A stretch of DNA of 64,000 nt from Rhynchonema sp. JSB1_4. Its lineage: Eukaryota; Nematoda; Chromadorea; Monhysterida; Xyalidae. A program made the position numbers and the translations under genes. This document shows positions 1 to 12,370 of the stretch, piece by piece; position 1 is the first letter of the stretch, and every line of letters starts with the position of its first letter. The notes below the pieces were generated by a model. It had not been told where the DNA came from. It searched no databases and saw only the letters and a list, made by a program, of their open reading frames with translations. The stretch lies in NCBI GenBank assembly GCA_030248065.1, contig JASAMV010006387.1:1-64000 (forward strand), in the 5' to 3' direction.

Positions 1-862
1 CAGACACGGTCGGGCGCACGGTGGGCAGAAATCAAAACACATTTTTGGTGTTTTTATCCGGTCTGCAGACAGTCGCATCGTCTCTGACGTGGCTCCGAAT
101 CCAAACCAAACTATAGACGGAAGACGTTGAAACCAGCCAGTAATCAACGCGTTATGCCTGGCTCAAGCATCACCTCCTGTGTTTCTCTTTGCGTGCGTTT
201 TGCCAAACTCAATAATATAATTTCGACTTGAACTGCATGGATCGCAAGTCGTTGGTGACTAAACCAAAGACTAAAGTATCGCTGCACTACGCAGTTTCGC
301 GTCTCTTATCCATTCCGGGTCACGTTTTGAGCCAAGAGTTGGCCAGGTCTGCAAACACTCACTCAATACTCAATTCGATTCTGCGGTAGAGCTTAGAAAC
401 CAAAGGTCAGATAGGTGAACATGAATGACCACTTACGAACCGTATGTGGACACTTCTTGACGCATGAGAAATAAATCTTGTCTTTTTTGTCTTTGTTTTT
501 TCTTGTCCGCGTAGTCAAGAAGTGTGTATTACGCGTAAAGACTACTGCTTGACTACGCGGACAAGAAAGACAGAAATAAAGAATGTACGTTGTGGGCTGA
601 ATGCGAGACTGGAGCTCTATTCGGGTGGGGCTGTAACCGGAAAACTCCGGTGTGTGCACTGCAAACGTTATTTTTACCCTTTAATAGCATTGGTCACTTA
701 GAACTTTCTATTCTTCTGGTCATTATGAAATAAACAAACTGATTTCTGTCTGCAGCAGGTGTCCCAGACACTTGATAACGTGCTTTGCGTAAAATACAGC
801 AGACAATAATGGAGACCAACAAGAAAACAGGTGATATATTTGCAAAGCCGTTGCCGGCTTGC
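1..862. other. Left flank of the inverted repeat, no gene recognised
   Basis: I see no supportable exon here. The stretch holds a strong hairpin at 501-566. Positions 79-157 are diverged from but alignable to 22981-23065 in the same orientation, so the two outer flanks of the inverted repeat share a short direct repeat. Around 636-652 there is a lone end of the CCGGAGTTTTC-type inverted-repeat family found complete elsewhere in the window. Confidence 0.5.
501..566. repeat. Perfect 19-bp hairpin
   Basis: Positions 501-519 are exactly complementary to 548-566, with a 28-base loop. The stem reads TCTTGTCCGCGTAGTCAAG. It is probably a foldback remnant of a transposon; no flanking gene suggests a regulatory role. 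Confidence 0.75.
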
Positions 863-1552
863 GGGTCATTTCTGCTTGGAACCTATGTGTTTCGGGATGG
901 TGTGGCCTCCAAGGAACTTTGTCCAGTGTGAATGTTGTGGCCCACACCAAGTGAACAAATTGTTTCGCCGGTCGAAATTAGCAGCGTTAAAAGAAACGCT
1001 TACAAGCAGAATTTGCCCGGTCGTTGATTGCAGTTGCCCACCTACACAAAGCTGCATCGGTCCATAGATTTGCTGTGGCTGCTTCATTTTCACACAAGTT
1101 TTGTTGGATCAATAAGGAGTATGATACATTTCAAAAGTGGCACTTTCAGTCGACAGACTGCTGTTCGTCGATGCTGATTGGCACACATCGAATGAAAGAA
1201 GACGATTTCTATTTGTTTTATTTCCTTACGTCGAAACTCGGGTCGTAAGCTCGTTGTGAATTGTGAGATGAGCACAATCTGTACCCAAGGGATACTTGGT
1301 TACTATAATCTGGGATTATGCCATATGAAGTGCGCAAGCCTGGGAACCTCACGTTCAGCAAGTTCTTTAAACTGTTCATTTACGGTATGGAAGGCATGTT
1401 TCTAAAAGTGTGCACTTCTGTTTGTACATGTCTGCTATTTGCTCATATTTCGTTCATTTTTGTTATTCTTCCTAGTTTGTCGTTAGGCTTTTGCGAAAGC
1501 ATGCATAGAACTTGAACACTTGCGAGAGCAGCCGACAACAAGTATAGAGCTG

Positions 1553-2354
1553 TGAGCAGATAAACGCTGAATGCGGAATGCGGAATTGGTTTAAAAACAG
1601 CAACTCCTTAAAGCGGGGTCCAGGCAGTGGGGTCACTGCGCCAAACTTGTTCAACTTTTCACAGGTTACAGCCGACATTAATCACAACACAATTCCATCT
1701 ACAGAACTTTAATTGAAGCAGTATCGACCGAGAACAGCGTCGTCAAAGGTACTAAGTCGGGAACAAAATAAATTTTGGACCAGCTGCCCAAAAGCGACAT
1801 TTATAGCGTGTGAAGATACGTCACCAATCTCTTTTTATTCGCTGGGTTACGGTAGTTTCAGAACTGCACTGCAGGGTAGAAAAATGTTTCACACGTGCCA
1901 ACTCTGTGCCAACTCACCATCAGTAGATAAGCGCACCAACATTTGGGGAACAAAACGCTTGATGACCACGCTGGTTTGGGCTGTGCTACCGTAACCCAGC
2001 GAATAAAAAGAGATTGCTGCCCTATCTTTACACGTTATGAATGTCGTTTTTGGGCAGCTGGTCCAGAATATTTTATACTCCTGGGTTGGTGCCTTTGACG
2101 ATATCGTTCTCGGTCGATACTGAGGCTACCGATTTCATATAAACTGCATTATATTCACATGAATTGCGACACAAGGATCTGTTTTTTTCAGCAAGTTTGG
2201 TGACCGGACCTTACTGCCTGGACTCCCGCTTTAACTGTACAGCTAAAGCACTGTGGCGCTTCAAGAAAATGTTTCAAAGTCTGTCTGACGCGTTAGGGCT
2301 ATGATGACCAGGCTGGTTTTTATTCCGCACTCCGCATTCCGCGTTTATCTGCTC
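1553..2354. mobile_element. Long interrupted inverted-repeat element, left arm
   Basis: The outer ends pair as GAGCAGATAAACGC with its complement near 2341-2354. A second set pairs 1610-1640 with about 2205-2235, and an inner set pairs CAGTATCGACCGAGAAC at 1719 with its complement near 2120. This nested foldback of about 800 bp looks like a non-autonomous DNA transposon. The 93-codon open frame at 1713-1994, identical in the other arm, lies inside it and is not evidence of a gene. Confidence 0.6.
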
Positions 2355-2622
2355 GCAGCATAGGCAATCACCGCACACGTTCTGAAGATAAATGTGTCGC
2401 GATATTGAAACTCGTCAATCGCACGCTGAAATGACAATCTTGCTGAAATTCATACTTTATCGTGGCGTTGACGGAGGAAATTGTTCTTTATGGTTCAGCT
2501 ATAATTTTATTGTTCTTGGCATACAGTAAGTTCGTTTCAAAAAATTGTGAAACCCACACGTACACAATTGCAAACGAAAGTACTATTTCGTCACACACAT
2601 ACATACGTAAATAGATTATCAA

Positions 2623-5600
2623 TCAATGCAGCACATTATTGACCATAATTTCTGGTGGTGGCTCCGAATGCATCGGTGTGACTTTAATGTGTCGACCAGG
2701 GATGGTGGCCGACGTGGCTCGTTGACGGATAGAGTTGATGCCGACCTGTAAGTGTGTGGAAAGAGAAAGAAATAATTTTGTCAATTCTGGGGATTTTAGA
2801 CTGCAGCCTGCAAATGTTGGCCTAATACAGTACTTGGTCCCGATCACACGAAGTTTCATAATTCGCCCACAACAGTTGCCGGCGCAGCTTTAGACCTGTT
2901 TTTCTACGGAGGCAGATAGTGCACCAGGTTATCTTCAGTGCTCGAACACATCCGATGGCCATGAAACCGGTCACCACAATGGTGTTTGCTCTTACGGAAC
3001 ATTCTTGTGAATCACGCGGCGGCTAAATAGCATGTATCTATTCCGCGACTTTTCAGGCCCGGAAGTTCAGGGCCGACCTTTTCAAGCACAGTTTGTCAGG
3101 GACGGCCGACTCATGCCCAGCATAGTTTATAGGCTTAGGCTCCAGCCGGGCCTGAACGTGCGCCCCGGGACTGAACCGTCGCCACAATAGCATGTATCTC
3201 GTGCTGTTAGGCTATGTGTCTTACAGCAGTGCGGGTTCGAGGTGATCCTGCATATAGTGAATAAGGCCCCTTAGAGTGAGTGACGGTATTCGACGGCATT
3301 CGTTGTTCCACCACACTCCCTACAATTCATTCTTTGTGGGGACCAAATAACGCGGGGTCTATAAAGACAGCAGAGTGTGTACCGTTAATTTCCTCGGCAG
3401 GAACGAATGATGTCCCGGCTGATTGGCATGCGCCGAGGGCGGCCGTGGTCGCAACGCGGTTCGACCCTGTTGCGTCGCTCGGGCCATCTCTTTCGCCACC
3501 AAATTGTTGCGATGATGGATCCAGGCCGCTGCTGTGATCTGCGGATATTAGTGCTTCATACACATGTAAATTTTGTGACGATTTTTTATCTGCAGAACGA
3601 AACACTCTTGTTCTGGAACTTATCTTCGCCGGGCGATAATGCAATTCACAAGAAAGTCGCCAAATATGCAGTCGTAAATGACCGCCTGAAAACCCGATCC
3701 TGCTTGAGACCAGAAACCCCACACGCCGGCCAAAATAAAAAAAATACAAAGCAACGCGTAACCGTTCCCTCGTAATAATAGGATTATTGTGTTTCACTTG
3801 ATTATATTTGGGATAAAATAGAAGATTGTAAGAAGTTTTTCAACGTACCCAGTGCAAGAGAGCTGCCAGCCAGGTGGCGTACATGCCATACTCAACAGAT
3901 GCCGAACCAGCCTCCCTCGCCTGAAGCAAAATGGCAGCGGCAATGGTGCATGTACAATTTCGTACAGTTTTTGAATGAGAAATAAGTAGCCGAAACACAG
4001 GCCTGATGCGACAGATGGCCAAAGGATCGATGGACGGTGGAAATCAGGTAAATCTTGTAGTGGCTGATGACAACGGCGAACACGATGTACACACCTGGAA
4101 ACAGCACTAGTAAACGGTGGTGGTAAACAGCATGGTGTAGTTTTTATTGTTTGCCTCTGTTTCGACCTGTCAATCCTCACACAAACGGACGTGCGGTTCA
4201 CTTCCGGTCATCGTTGTTGTGGATGAACGACGCATGAGTGCTACGCACATGCGGGCTACAGCGCTCAACTCAAGTGGTCAAATCACTTAGTCAGCTCACG
4301 GTAGCCCCGACCCCGGGTGGGCGCGAAACATGATACACGGCTGTTGACGAGTTGACTCACTCTGCAAAGTGAGTTGACGAAGTGATTTCGACCATTTGAG
4401 TTGACCACTGTCATATGAGCCCAAACACGTGTCGTCAAACTCCAAACAAAGACCGGGTTGCCTGGTAATGTACCGCGCTCTGCCGTTTGCCACCGATTAC
4501 GTTTTGTGTAATAATGTACTCCTGTGCTTCCATTTTGTATAGTAAGTTTCTAATTTCGTTGCCTCATACATTTTTACAGACACATGGAAACTCCCGTTCG
4601 AAGTCGAGGCAGGCAACATGCTCAACACACAGTGAAACAAGCCACACAGCTGGTTGGTGTGCGTTTCGAATGTTTCAGTCACATAAGCTGTGTGTGTCAG
4701 CTACGTGACTTGTTCAGTGCGTGTTAAGCTTGTCGCCTGCCTCGACTATGAACGGGAGTTTACCTGCGTCTATAAAAATGCATGAGGCAACGAAATTAGA
4801 AACTTACTATACCACCAGCTAGCTGGGCACCCGCGCACTGGCAAAACAGGTCATGCACCTAACAACATCCATGTAGAAAAAAATGTGCGCCGCCTCTACG
4901 TTTCGAACGGTTTATCTCTTGCTGACGTCACTGGGACAGCACAGTGAAACAACTAACGAGGAGAATACTGAAATTCAAGCATTTTATGGAACTGTAAATA
5001 AGTTCAGCAGTGCACACGGAAACCGTTCAAGCTGACCTTCAAGTTTACGTCATAGTCAAAACATCACGTAACTTTCAATATGGTCGAAAAGAATATGTTT
5101 TGGCTGCATTCAGCAGCTACATACCACACTGTAGGTATACGGTCGGCCAACATTGTTTGTAGTGAGACTTGACACTGAAAAAATTGACATGAAACATCAT
5201 GCAGCCAACCAGCTAATCCCAGTGTGACACCCGTCATCATCGATAAGGTTGCATAGCCCAATATCACGGTCAGCAGCAGCTCGATGTAGGTGACCAGCTG
5301 GAGAATGGCCGCCACAATCAGACAGCTCAGGATTGTGTTCACTGGTTCTGCAATGTTGATCGGCTGATGTTTCACAAGATGTTTATTAGTTCGGAGGAAG
5401 AGGTGGAAGTAATCCTCGAATAAGTGCGATGAAAAAAGTTTATTCCTAAACTTCGGCAATTCATTCGGGTCCTGTCTTGGTCACGTGACGGACGTGACGA
5501 CACGTTTGTTGGCGGCACTAATTTGACTGCGCAATAAACCAAAGTCGGACTCACCCTATCACCCGCTAATAAATACAGGTTGCTGCGCACATACCGAGCT

Positions 5601-8600
5601 GATTTTTTCTGTTTTGCCCGGCATATTTCTAGCTTCTACAAACGGCTCAATGTATTTTTACTAATTTATTCAATGCATGGAAATAATTTTGTTCATTCCT
5701 TCTGAGGTATTTCATGCCAATCACGAAACATTTCTCATGCACTCGTTTTGTGCAGAGTGTCAAAAGCTGTACCTCAAACAGCACGTCCAGTCAGTATTGG
5801 TATTATGGGAGGCTGAAGGTAAGTACTCTTGCAACGCCCTATGATTTCAAACTAGTACTTTCAATCATATACCCACCGTGCAGTGTGTGACTCTCAATGG
5901 CCATATCATTGCGTATGGTGGCAGGTATGGGACAACAATGGTCACAACAATACTGGTTGAACAACGTCGCGTTGCGTTTGTATTCGTTGTAGTAGTGCAC
6001 ACACGATTGCAGTGGTTGGCGGCCGCAGATGCCCTTCGATTTCATGTAGGACAACATTCGTGGTCCTGCGAAGATATGAACAACACGAAATGTGTTTGTA
6101 CTGTTTGTGTCAAGCTGGATGTGACCCGCCAGTCTCGCCCCCCCGCGTTCGAGTTTGTATGACGTATTGTACAACCACGAGCTCATGAGACAGTTGGTTT
6201 TTAAAGCTTGCTTGGCCAGATTCACAAATGCTGCGGTTACACGTGTCTGCGCATACAAAAGAAGAGATTGGACCGAGAGAGATGATGACAACTTCCAGCT
6301 GACTGAGCTCAATTTGTTGCGTGCTTACGCGACCAGCAACGTTATTCAACGCACAAATGATTTGGGAGTCCAAAGGGAATTTACGCACCTAGGTGGAGAG
6401 CGTGTTTCTATCAAATACGTGCATTTCTCTTTCTTTCATTTTCGAAATGCTTTTAACCAGAACATTATTGGATCTGCACAATTCAAGTTAAAAAAAGTCG
6501 TCGCATGAGCTCGTAGTTGGACTATACCCAGCAGGTACAGTCAGTAGTTAATAAAAAAAATTTTTTATTCAAACCCCTTTTTTTTAAAAAAAAATTTTTT
6601 TTTAATTTAAAAAATTTTTTTTTTATTCCAGCCAAAAACTGCCAGAAACGAAAAAAAATGAGCGCTAAAGCAAAAAATAGTGGGATTTTTCTTCCATAGC
6701 GTGTGGTAAGTGCATATAAAGCACTCACGACACGAAAACAATACTAAGGGTGGAATTTTCGAAACGGTGTAAAGGTCAGTTGGGCGTAAAGGTCGGTGTA
6801 AAGTTCGGTCGAAACCTCGGTCGGCGTAGCTCGGTGTAAACGTGAAACATGGCCTGTTATTAACGTGGAATGTTTCAAGTTTACACCGAGGTCTATCACA
6901 CTGAGCTGTCGACCGAGCTTTCCACCGACCTTTACACCCAACTGACCTTTACACCGTTTCGAAAATATCACCCTAAACAATGGTCAATGAGTACCAACAG
7001 TAGTCAGGTACACACCCGTACACTTCCTCCACGTGGTGTGGGTGCCTTGGTGTGGCTTTGTGACACTCAAGACGGTAAATTTGGGTGAAACTATTGCCTC
7101 TTGGTACACGACCAATGCAAATATGTGACAAACAGTGTAAATATAGAGTGAATATCACACCGAATCACTGCTTTCGGGTCTGTTGCATGGATAAATGCAT
7201 GCCCACCCAGTCACATGTACATGTGTAATCATATGAGAGGCCATGTGAGTGTGCGCACTATGTCCAGATGCCACAAAACAACGATTATGGCACCCAATAC
7301 ACCCATGGTAGGGTCGGGTGATGTTAACAGTAGCAATTTTTATGCAAAAAATAGCACTTTTAGAGCAAAAAAATAGAGAAATTTTCGAATTTTGAAATAA
7401 TAAAAAAAAATTTTTTTTAAACTTTTGGAACGAATTTTTTTTTAATAAAAAAAAATTTTTTTTTTAAAAACCACTGGGTATAGTCTTGTTGTCTCGGTCA
7501 TGTGCCCTGCTGGTGGTCAAGGACTCTGCGCCCTGCACGCGCATCGATCTGAGTAGCGTAAAAGTTGGCCCAACACAGCGAAACGTAACCTTTTTCCGTG
7601 GACGGGTGTGTTGAAATCTTCTTTACTACCCAGCAGCAACGACAACATCTATAACGATACGATGTAGCCTTGTGTGGGCACGCATTGTGTTAAGATCTGT
7701 GGACCTTTTGTGCAAAGCACGTCAACAAGACAGCACCCAGCGACAACATCTGCGCTCGGGTCGAAATATGATCCTCCACACGTTCTTCAATACCCGCACA
7801 CTAAACAAGCCAAGGCCAAACTGCACCCATCCACCAAGTTTGTCGGGATTATTCCTGGACTGCAGCTGATGCCCAAGTAATCATCGATTCAGATTGCCGC
7901 TGTTTTTTCAAATCCAGCCTTCCCGGTGTCAATCAGGGTGACCCTGACCCCTCACCGAGGACCCGGCACAACCGCGTCGGACTGCTGCGTTCATCGGCCA
8001 CTATGGTGCCATTTGGTATGGACCGATTGCCACAGCCGCCTGCCAGATCCCACAGAATGGCCAGCGGCGGGGCGTCGATGTCCGTCGTGGAACTGATCAC
8101 GTCCAGGTAGAATCCTGAAACAACTTTGACCAGCGTAGAACACCTCGGTTAACTGGTTTTGGCCACAACTTTTACGCTGGTCAGAATTAGTGACAGCAAA
8201 AAGCCGTAAATGTACGAAATCGAATTATCCGAGTTGCAAAAACGTAGAAAACTTTAGCTCGTGGTACCGATCCCTTCAACGCAATATCCTGATGTGGAAA
8301 GGGGAATAAAACAGCATTATACTGTGCATGACACTGATCATTCATTCGCTTTTTTCTGATTCAGTGCGAACCAAAAGTCAAAAAGTATGGCCGGGGTCGA
8401 ACTTTTTGAACGGGTCAATCTTGTATACCTTGTTCACGTGACCTTCTTGTGTCCAGGGGCTTTATATACTGACGTTTATCTTATAATAAGCAAATAACAA
8501 CAAATAAACTGTTTATTTTCAGCTGCGAGAATGACTTTTACAGTTCCCAATCAAACTTGATCCACTCTAAAGTTAAGCGGTTTAACGTACGATTTTTATT

Positions 8601-8789
8601 GCTGACATCATTCGAAATAGTCTTCAATATCTCTGTTTGATCGTAGCGCGTCAAATCCCATGGAATGCCACTGACAGAAAACACATACAATGAAGTGCAC
8701 GCGAACGTCCCAAGTATGGCCGCCAGAACAAATAGATTTGACGTGAATTTGAAGTAAACTAGCTGGAGAAATTTGATTAAGCTGTTCAT
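2623..8789 (-). CDS. Four-transmembrane protein, left-arm copy
   Basis: Eight exons on the minus strand join in phase to 368 codons: 8591-8789 (ATG at 8787-8789), 7956-8114, 5877-6065, 5231-5347, 4003-4094, 3849-3920, 3383-3538 and 2623-2745 (stop at 2623-2625). The N-terminus has a hydrophobic segment (about residues 18-38). A loop of about 140 residues follows, with N-glycosylation sequons (NRS, NGT, NAT) and many Cys including a CCDHCC cluster. Further hydrophobic segments lie at about 187-235 and 263-283, and the tail is Pro-rich and cytosolic-looking. I do not recognise the family; topology resembles claudin/PMP22-type tetraspan proteins, but no diagnostic motif is seen. Odd points: the fifth coding exon ends CAG followed by GC, where the right-arm copy has GT, so this copy needs a GC-AG intron. 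A small foldback sits 4 bases beyond the acceptor of exon 2. An optional extra exon at about 3625-3689 would end the protein early and was not used. Confidence 0.78.
4268..4412. repeat. Short inverted-repeat element, left arm
   Basis: CTCAAGTGGTCAAATCAC near 4270 pairs with GTGATTTCGACCATTTGAG near 4383-4401. The right-arm counterpart (about 18240-18350 plus 19111-19150) is split by the LTR miniature. Confidence 0.55.
4537..4812. mobile_element. MITE with long TIRs (TAGTAAGTTTC family), left arm
   Basis: About 85 bases at each end pair, starting TAGTAAGTTTCTAATTTCG, with TA at the outer junctions. TA flanks and full-length TIRs suggest a Tc1/mariner-type MITE. It lies in an intron of the four-TM gene. 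Confidence 0.65.
6168..6525. mobile_element. MITE, CCACGAGCTCATGAG family, left arm
   Basis: The terminal repeats read CAACCACGAGCTCATGAGAC at the left and its diverged complement at the right, followed by GGACTATA. The internal part matches the copies at 16114-16475, 36757-37110 and 63570-63932. The family is about 355 bp and encodes nothing. Confidence 0.65.
6542..7476. mobile_element. Non-autonomous hAT-like element A, left arm only
   Basis: Ends are CAGTAGTTAATAAAA and ...ACCACTG. The flanks are near-identical 8-bp duplications, GGTACAGT (6534-6541) and GGTATAGT (7477-7484). The right arm at about 16085-16115 has a single uninterrupted copy of the site, so this insertion came after the arms separated. 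An 8-bp target duplication and CAGTG-type ends are typical of hAT elements. The subterminal 100-200 bases are runs of A7-9 and T7-9. A Harbinger-like MITE is nested at 6748-6973. No transposase is encoded. Confidence 0.85.
6748..6973. mobile_element. Harbinger-like MITE nested in the hAT-like element
   Basis: Terminal repeats GGGTGGAATTTTCGAAACGG and complement ...TTTCGAAAATATCACCC. It is flanked by the 3-bp duplication TAA (6745-6747, 6974-6976). The copies of the host element at 10077 and 12807 lack it and show the uninterrupted site. The 3-bp TAA duplication fits PIF/Harbinger. Confidence 0.8.
8121..8200. mobile_element. Small foldback insertion at a splice acceptor, left arm only
   Basis: An 80-base segment with ends CAACTTTGACCAGCGTAGAA and the complement of TCACTAATTCTGACCAGCG is absent from the right arm, where the intron reads straight through to the acceptor at about 15450. 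The related hairpin at 56045-56117 uses the same GACCAGCGTAAAAGTTG stem. The insertion brings a new upstream context to the exon-2 acceptor of the left-arm four-TM gene. Confidence 0.7.
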
Positions 8790-9260
8790 GTTGGTTTTGC
8801 TGCTCTGAAAAAAGTGTCAGAAGCACGAAAAAATTAAAAGAATGATGGAAAACAAATGCGAGGCCTACTCGGCTTTATCACGCCATCCATCAACCGAGGT
8901 TCAGAATATTAGTGCCGAGTCTGGGTATATGTATCTATTAAGCGAATATGCTGTATAATATTTTCTATATCTATGACTGCTTCCATTTTCAGGTATACCA
9001 GCTGCGCACACGAATATACATAGAAACCTTCTTGCGCCCACGTCACCGCTATTCTGAACTTGCCACAGTCTGCCACATAGCATAAGAACAGGCCAAGAGC
9101 GTTTTCAGCACCAAAAGCTTTCGGTAGAGCTGCAAAACGTCTATCAAAAGACCAAGGTAAACGCCAAAATGGATCAGTCATTGGAGAGGCTGTTTCCGTG
9201 TTAGCTGACACTGCGGTTGGCATGGTATCCACTTGTGAGGTATAGGCATGCCTGATTGTA

Positions 9261-9426
<166 letters not shown>

Positions 9427-9866
9427 TGCTCCCAGAGGGATACACGCAAGCACACTACATGAACGACGCGCGTCAACTACCTCACAATATGTCTGGTACA
9501 ATATGCACATGCACTGTTATGTGCACATGACAAATCACTCACTGGTGCACAACTGACGGTTACAGACCTTGAGTTAAAATGTTAGCTGCACAGGAAAGTG
9601 GGGGTCATACTGAGTACACATGGTCACTTGAAATAAGCGATTATTGAAATAGTAAAGATAAGAGTTTTTATCAATAGTTAAGTTAGTTCAAGATTAGTAT
9701 TGAGATAGTTTATCAATCCTGGCCCGTATTTGTCATTATTGCTTTCACTCACTTGAAACATCACTGATGCACAATCAATATTGTTTCCTTGCTTCCGTGT
9801 AGACACTTGGATTCGTGCTGGATTTGCTCTGACTGTCTTCATCGACACGTTCCCAATTTGACGCAG

Positions 9867-10033
9867 GCATGGCACAGCCATTCAGCGCACTCGCACAGGG
9901 AACGCTCATCAAGAACAAGGAGCTGTTGGATCGAATCGCAAAACCAGTGCATCGACACAAAAATGACTCTCTGATCTTAATGGATGTGTCGGTCGGACAT
10001 GGATTTCTGTACAATGAACAACCGGGTGTGAAG
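9867..10033 (+). pseudogene. LACT exon, left-arm copy lacking the last exon
   Basis: After an acceptor (ACGCAG) the frame encodes FSALAQGTLIKNKELLDRIA and later GHGFLYNEQPGVK, ending at an AAG/GTCGGT donor. This matches the segment just before the GHP motif in serine beta-lactamase-like (LACT/EstB) proteins. The final exon that carries the GHP motif exists only in the spacer (12336-12527) on the other strand, so this copy appears cut off by the inner edge of the inverted repeat. I found no catalytic SxxK exon nearby. Family identity is inferred from sequence resemblance. Confidence 0.5.
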
Positions 10034-10076
10034 GTCGGTTGCGATGTACCAACCTATAACGCAGGTTGGCTACAGC

Positions 10077-10832
10077 CAGTAGTTAATAAAAAAAATTTTT
10101 TATTCAAACCCCATTTTTAAAAAAAAAATTTTTTTTTAATTTAAAATTTTTTTTTATTCCAGCCAAAAACTGCCAGAAACGAAAAAAACTGAGCTCTAAA
10201 GAAAAAATAGTGGCATTTTTCTTCCATAACGTGTGGTAAGTGCATATAAAGCACTCACGACACGAAAACAATACTAAACAATGGTCAATGAGTACCAACA
10301 GTAGTCAGGTACACACCCGTACACTTCCCCCACGTGGTGTGGGTGCCTTGGTGTGGCTTTGTGATACTCAAGACGGTAAATTTGGGTGAAACTATTGCCT
10401 CTTGGTACACGACCAATGCAAATATGTGACAAACAGTGTAAATATAGAGTGAGTATCACACCGAATCACTGCTTTCGGGTCTGTTGCATGGATAAATGCA
10501 TGCCCACCCAGTCACATGTACATGTGTAATCATATGAGAGGCCATGTGACTGTGTGCACTATGTCTAGATGCCAGAAAACAACGATTATGGCACCCAATA
10601 CACCCATGGTAGGGTCGGGTGATGTTAACAGTAGCAATTTTTATGCAAAACAAGGCACTTTTAGAGCAAAAAAATAGAGAAATTTTCGAATTTTGAAATA
10701 ATAAAAAAAAAATTTTTGTTTTAACTTTTGGAACGAATTTTTAAAAAAAAAATTTTTTTTTAATAAAAAAAAATTTTTTTTGAAAAAAAAATTTTTTTTT
10801 TAATAAAAAATTTTTTTTAAAAAAAACCACTG
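10077..10832. mobile_element. Non-autonomous hAT-like element A, left arm, shared copy
   Basis: Flanked by exact 8-bp duplications GCTACAGC (10069-10076, 10833-10840). The ends are CAGTAGTTAATAAA and ACCACTG, with A/T-block subterminal arrays. It lies just after the LACT exon 9867-10033. The other arm has the same insertion at 12807-13559, so it predates the duplication. Confidence 0.88.
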
Positions 10833-11298
10833 GCTACAGCTGCAGCATTACAGTTGTTACAATACATGCGATGGATTTTGCTTCCCTTCTGTTAGGATTG
10901 GTCATTGGTTGAAAGACCTGGAGCTGGAAATGAAACGGATGTTGCTCATTTCACAGCAGACTTCCAGTGAACATGCGAACCGCTTTGCGATTCGGTCATT
11001 TTTAAAGTCGTGACCCGATTATGTCTAGTCATGATGTTTGTGACACGGATAGCTCGTTGATCACTGAGCTGGCGGTGTCGAGCCCGACAGAGTCGTGTCC
11101 CGTACTGTCCCGTCCTGGGTCTCTGACGTGGCTTAGGGACGTGGCAATTAGTCTTCATATAACACACGATTCCATGCAACGTGAGCCAGCTGGCTACGCG
11201 TGTTGAACTCACTGTGCACTGGTTGGCAAGAGACGCAGTCAGCAACCACTGTGGGGACCGGCGTGATGTTGCACAAATCGATGTACTTACTGTATGAT

Positions 11299-11374
11299 CG
11301 GCTAGGTTTCACATGTGCGTGACGTCAAAGTTTTTTCATTTAGGATATATCCACATGTGAAACATCACCTAGCC
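11299..11374. repeat. Foldback in the spacer
   Basis: CGGCTAGGTTTCACATGTG pairs with CACATGTGAAACATCACCTA plus GCCG, apart from a small bulge. Confidence 0.65.
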
Positions 11375-12060
11375 GTCTATGCTGAGAGGTTGAGAGATTG
11401 ATTTGACTTTTACGTTGCAATAACGCAACTTTGCGACAACAAATGCGCAAGTGCCAATGCACCGTACAGGCATGTTGTTTATTCGCCAGTATGTACATGT
11501 TAGCTACTCTAGCTATGCACATACTGTATACCATACACAACCCCCCCACAAAAACACCAAAACAAAACACAACAAAAACAACAAAAACCAAAAACCAATA
11601 TACCTGCTGAAAAATTTCACCGTGTTCTTGGTGTTCTTAGGCACAGTGCTATAAAGAGCCTCATTAAATAAAAAAATATAAAATAAAAGTCGCATGTCAA
11701 TTTCTCTTTCGTGGGCAACAGCCGGATTAACAAAAAGGATGAGAACTAACTGCTGTTACTGTTCGGTGTTTGCCCCGATAATACCCAAAATTTCTTATTA
11801 TTAATAAAAAATAATTAACAAGGTCGAACCACGTTATAAATCTGACCACTCTGCAAGTGTGAATGATACACGCGCAGAGTCTGCTGACGCATTGTGTTCA
11901 ATCCGTGCCCACACCCATGGACAGGATTGTATTGACCTTTACGGTCGGTTTGCAGAGCCATGAGTGCCCAAATTGCATGAAAACACCCTCTCGAACTTTG
12001 TCATTGACTAGCAGAATTGCTGCATACAGTTAAACACCGAAGAAAAACATTCCGCCCAAA

Positions 12061-12370
12061 GACATTTGAAATCATTGACTGGATAGATTTGACATTTGAC
12101 ACACATTTGAATACATTTGAAGAAAGTTTGAATAGATTTACAAGTTTGAAGACAAGTTTGAATAACATTTGACAAGTTTGACAAGATTTGATTGCAAGTT
12201 TGAAGACATTTGATCAAATGTCAAATCTCAGGAGCAACATTTGAATAACATTTGAAGACTTTTCAGAGAGTCATTTGACACACGTAAAAGATAGGAAAAA
12301 AAGAGTCATTTGACAATATTCAAACTTTCCTATGCTTATGCACTATATTCAAATGTGAAATCAAACTTTC
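12061..12370. repeat. Degenerate TTTGA tandem tract
   Basis: Dozens of irregularly spaced ACATTTGA, AAGTTTGA and AGATTTGA units, with one self-complementary point at ACATTTGATCAAATGT. It reaches into the 3' end of the last LACT exon, which may explain that exon's odd C-terminal codons. Confidence 0.7.

Noticed and set aside
1713..1994. 93-codon open frame identical in both arms (also 21492-21773)
   Set aside because: It lies inside a long inverted-repeat element, and identity at the protein level follows from the near-identity of the arms.
3327..3797. 156-codon frame in the left arm covering the penultimate four-TM exon
   Set aside because: The right-arm counterpart has a stop and a two-base deletion in this frame, while the alternative frame is open in both arms and chains in phase.
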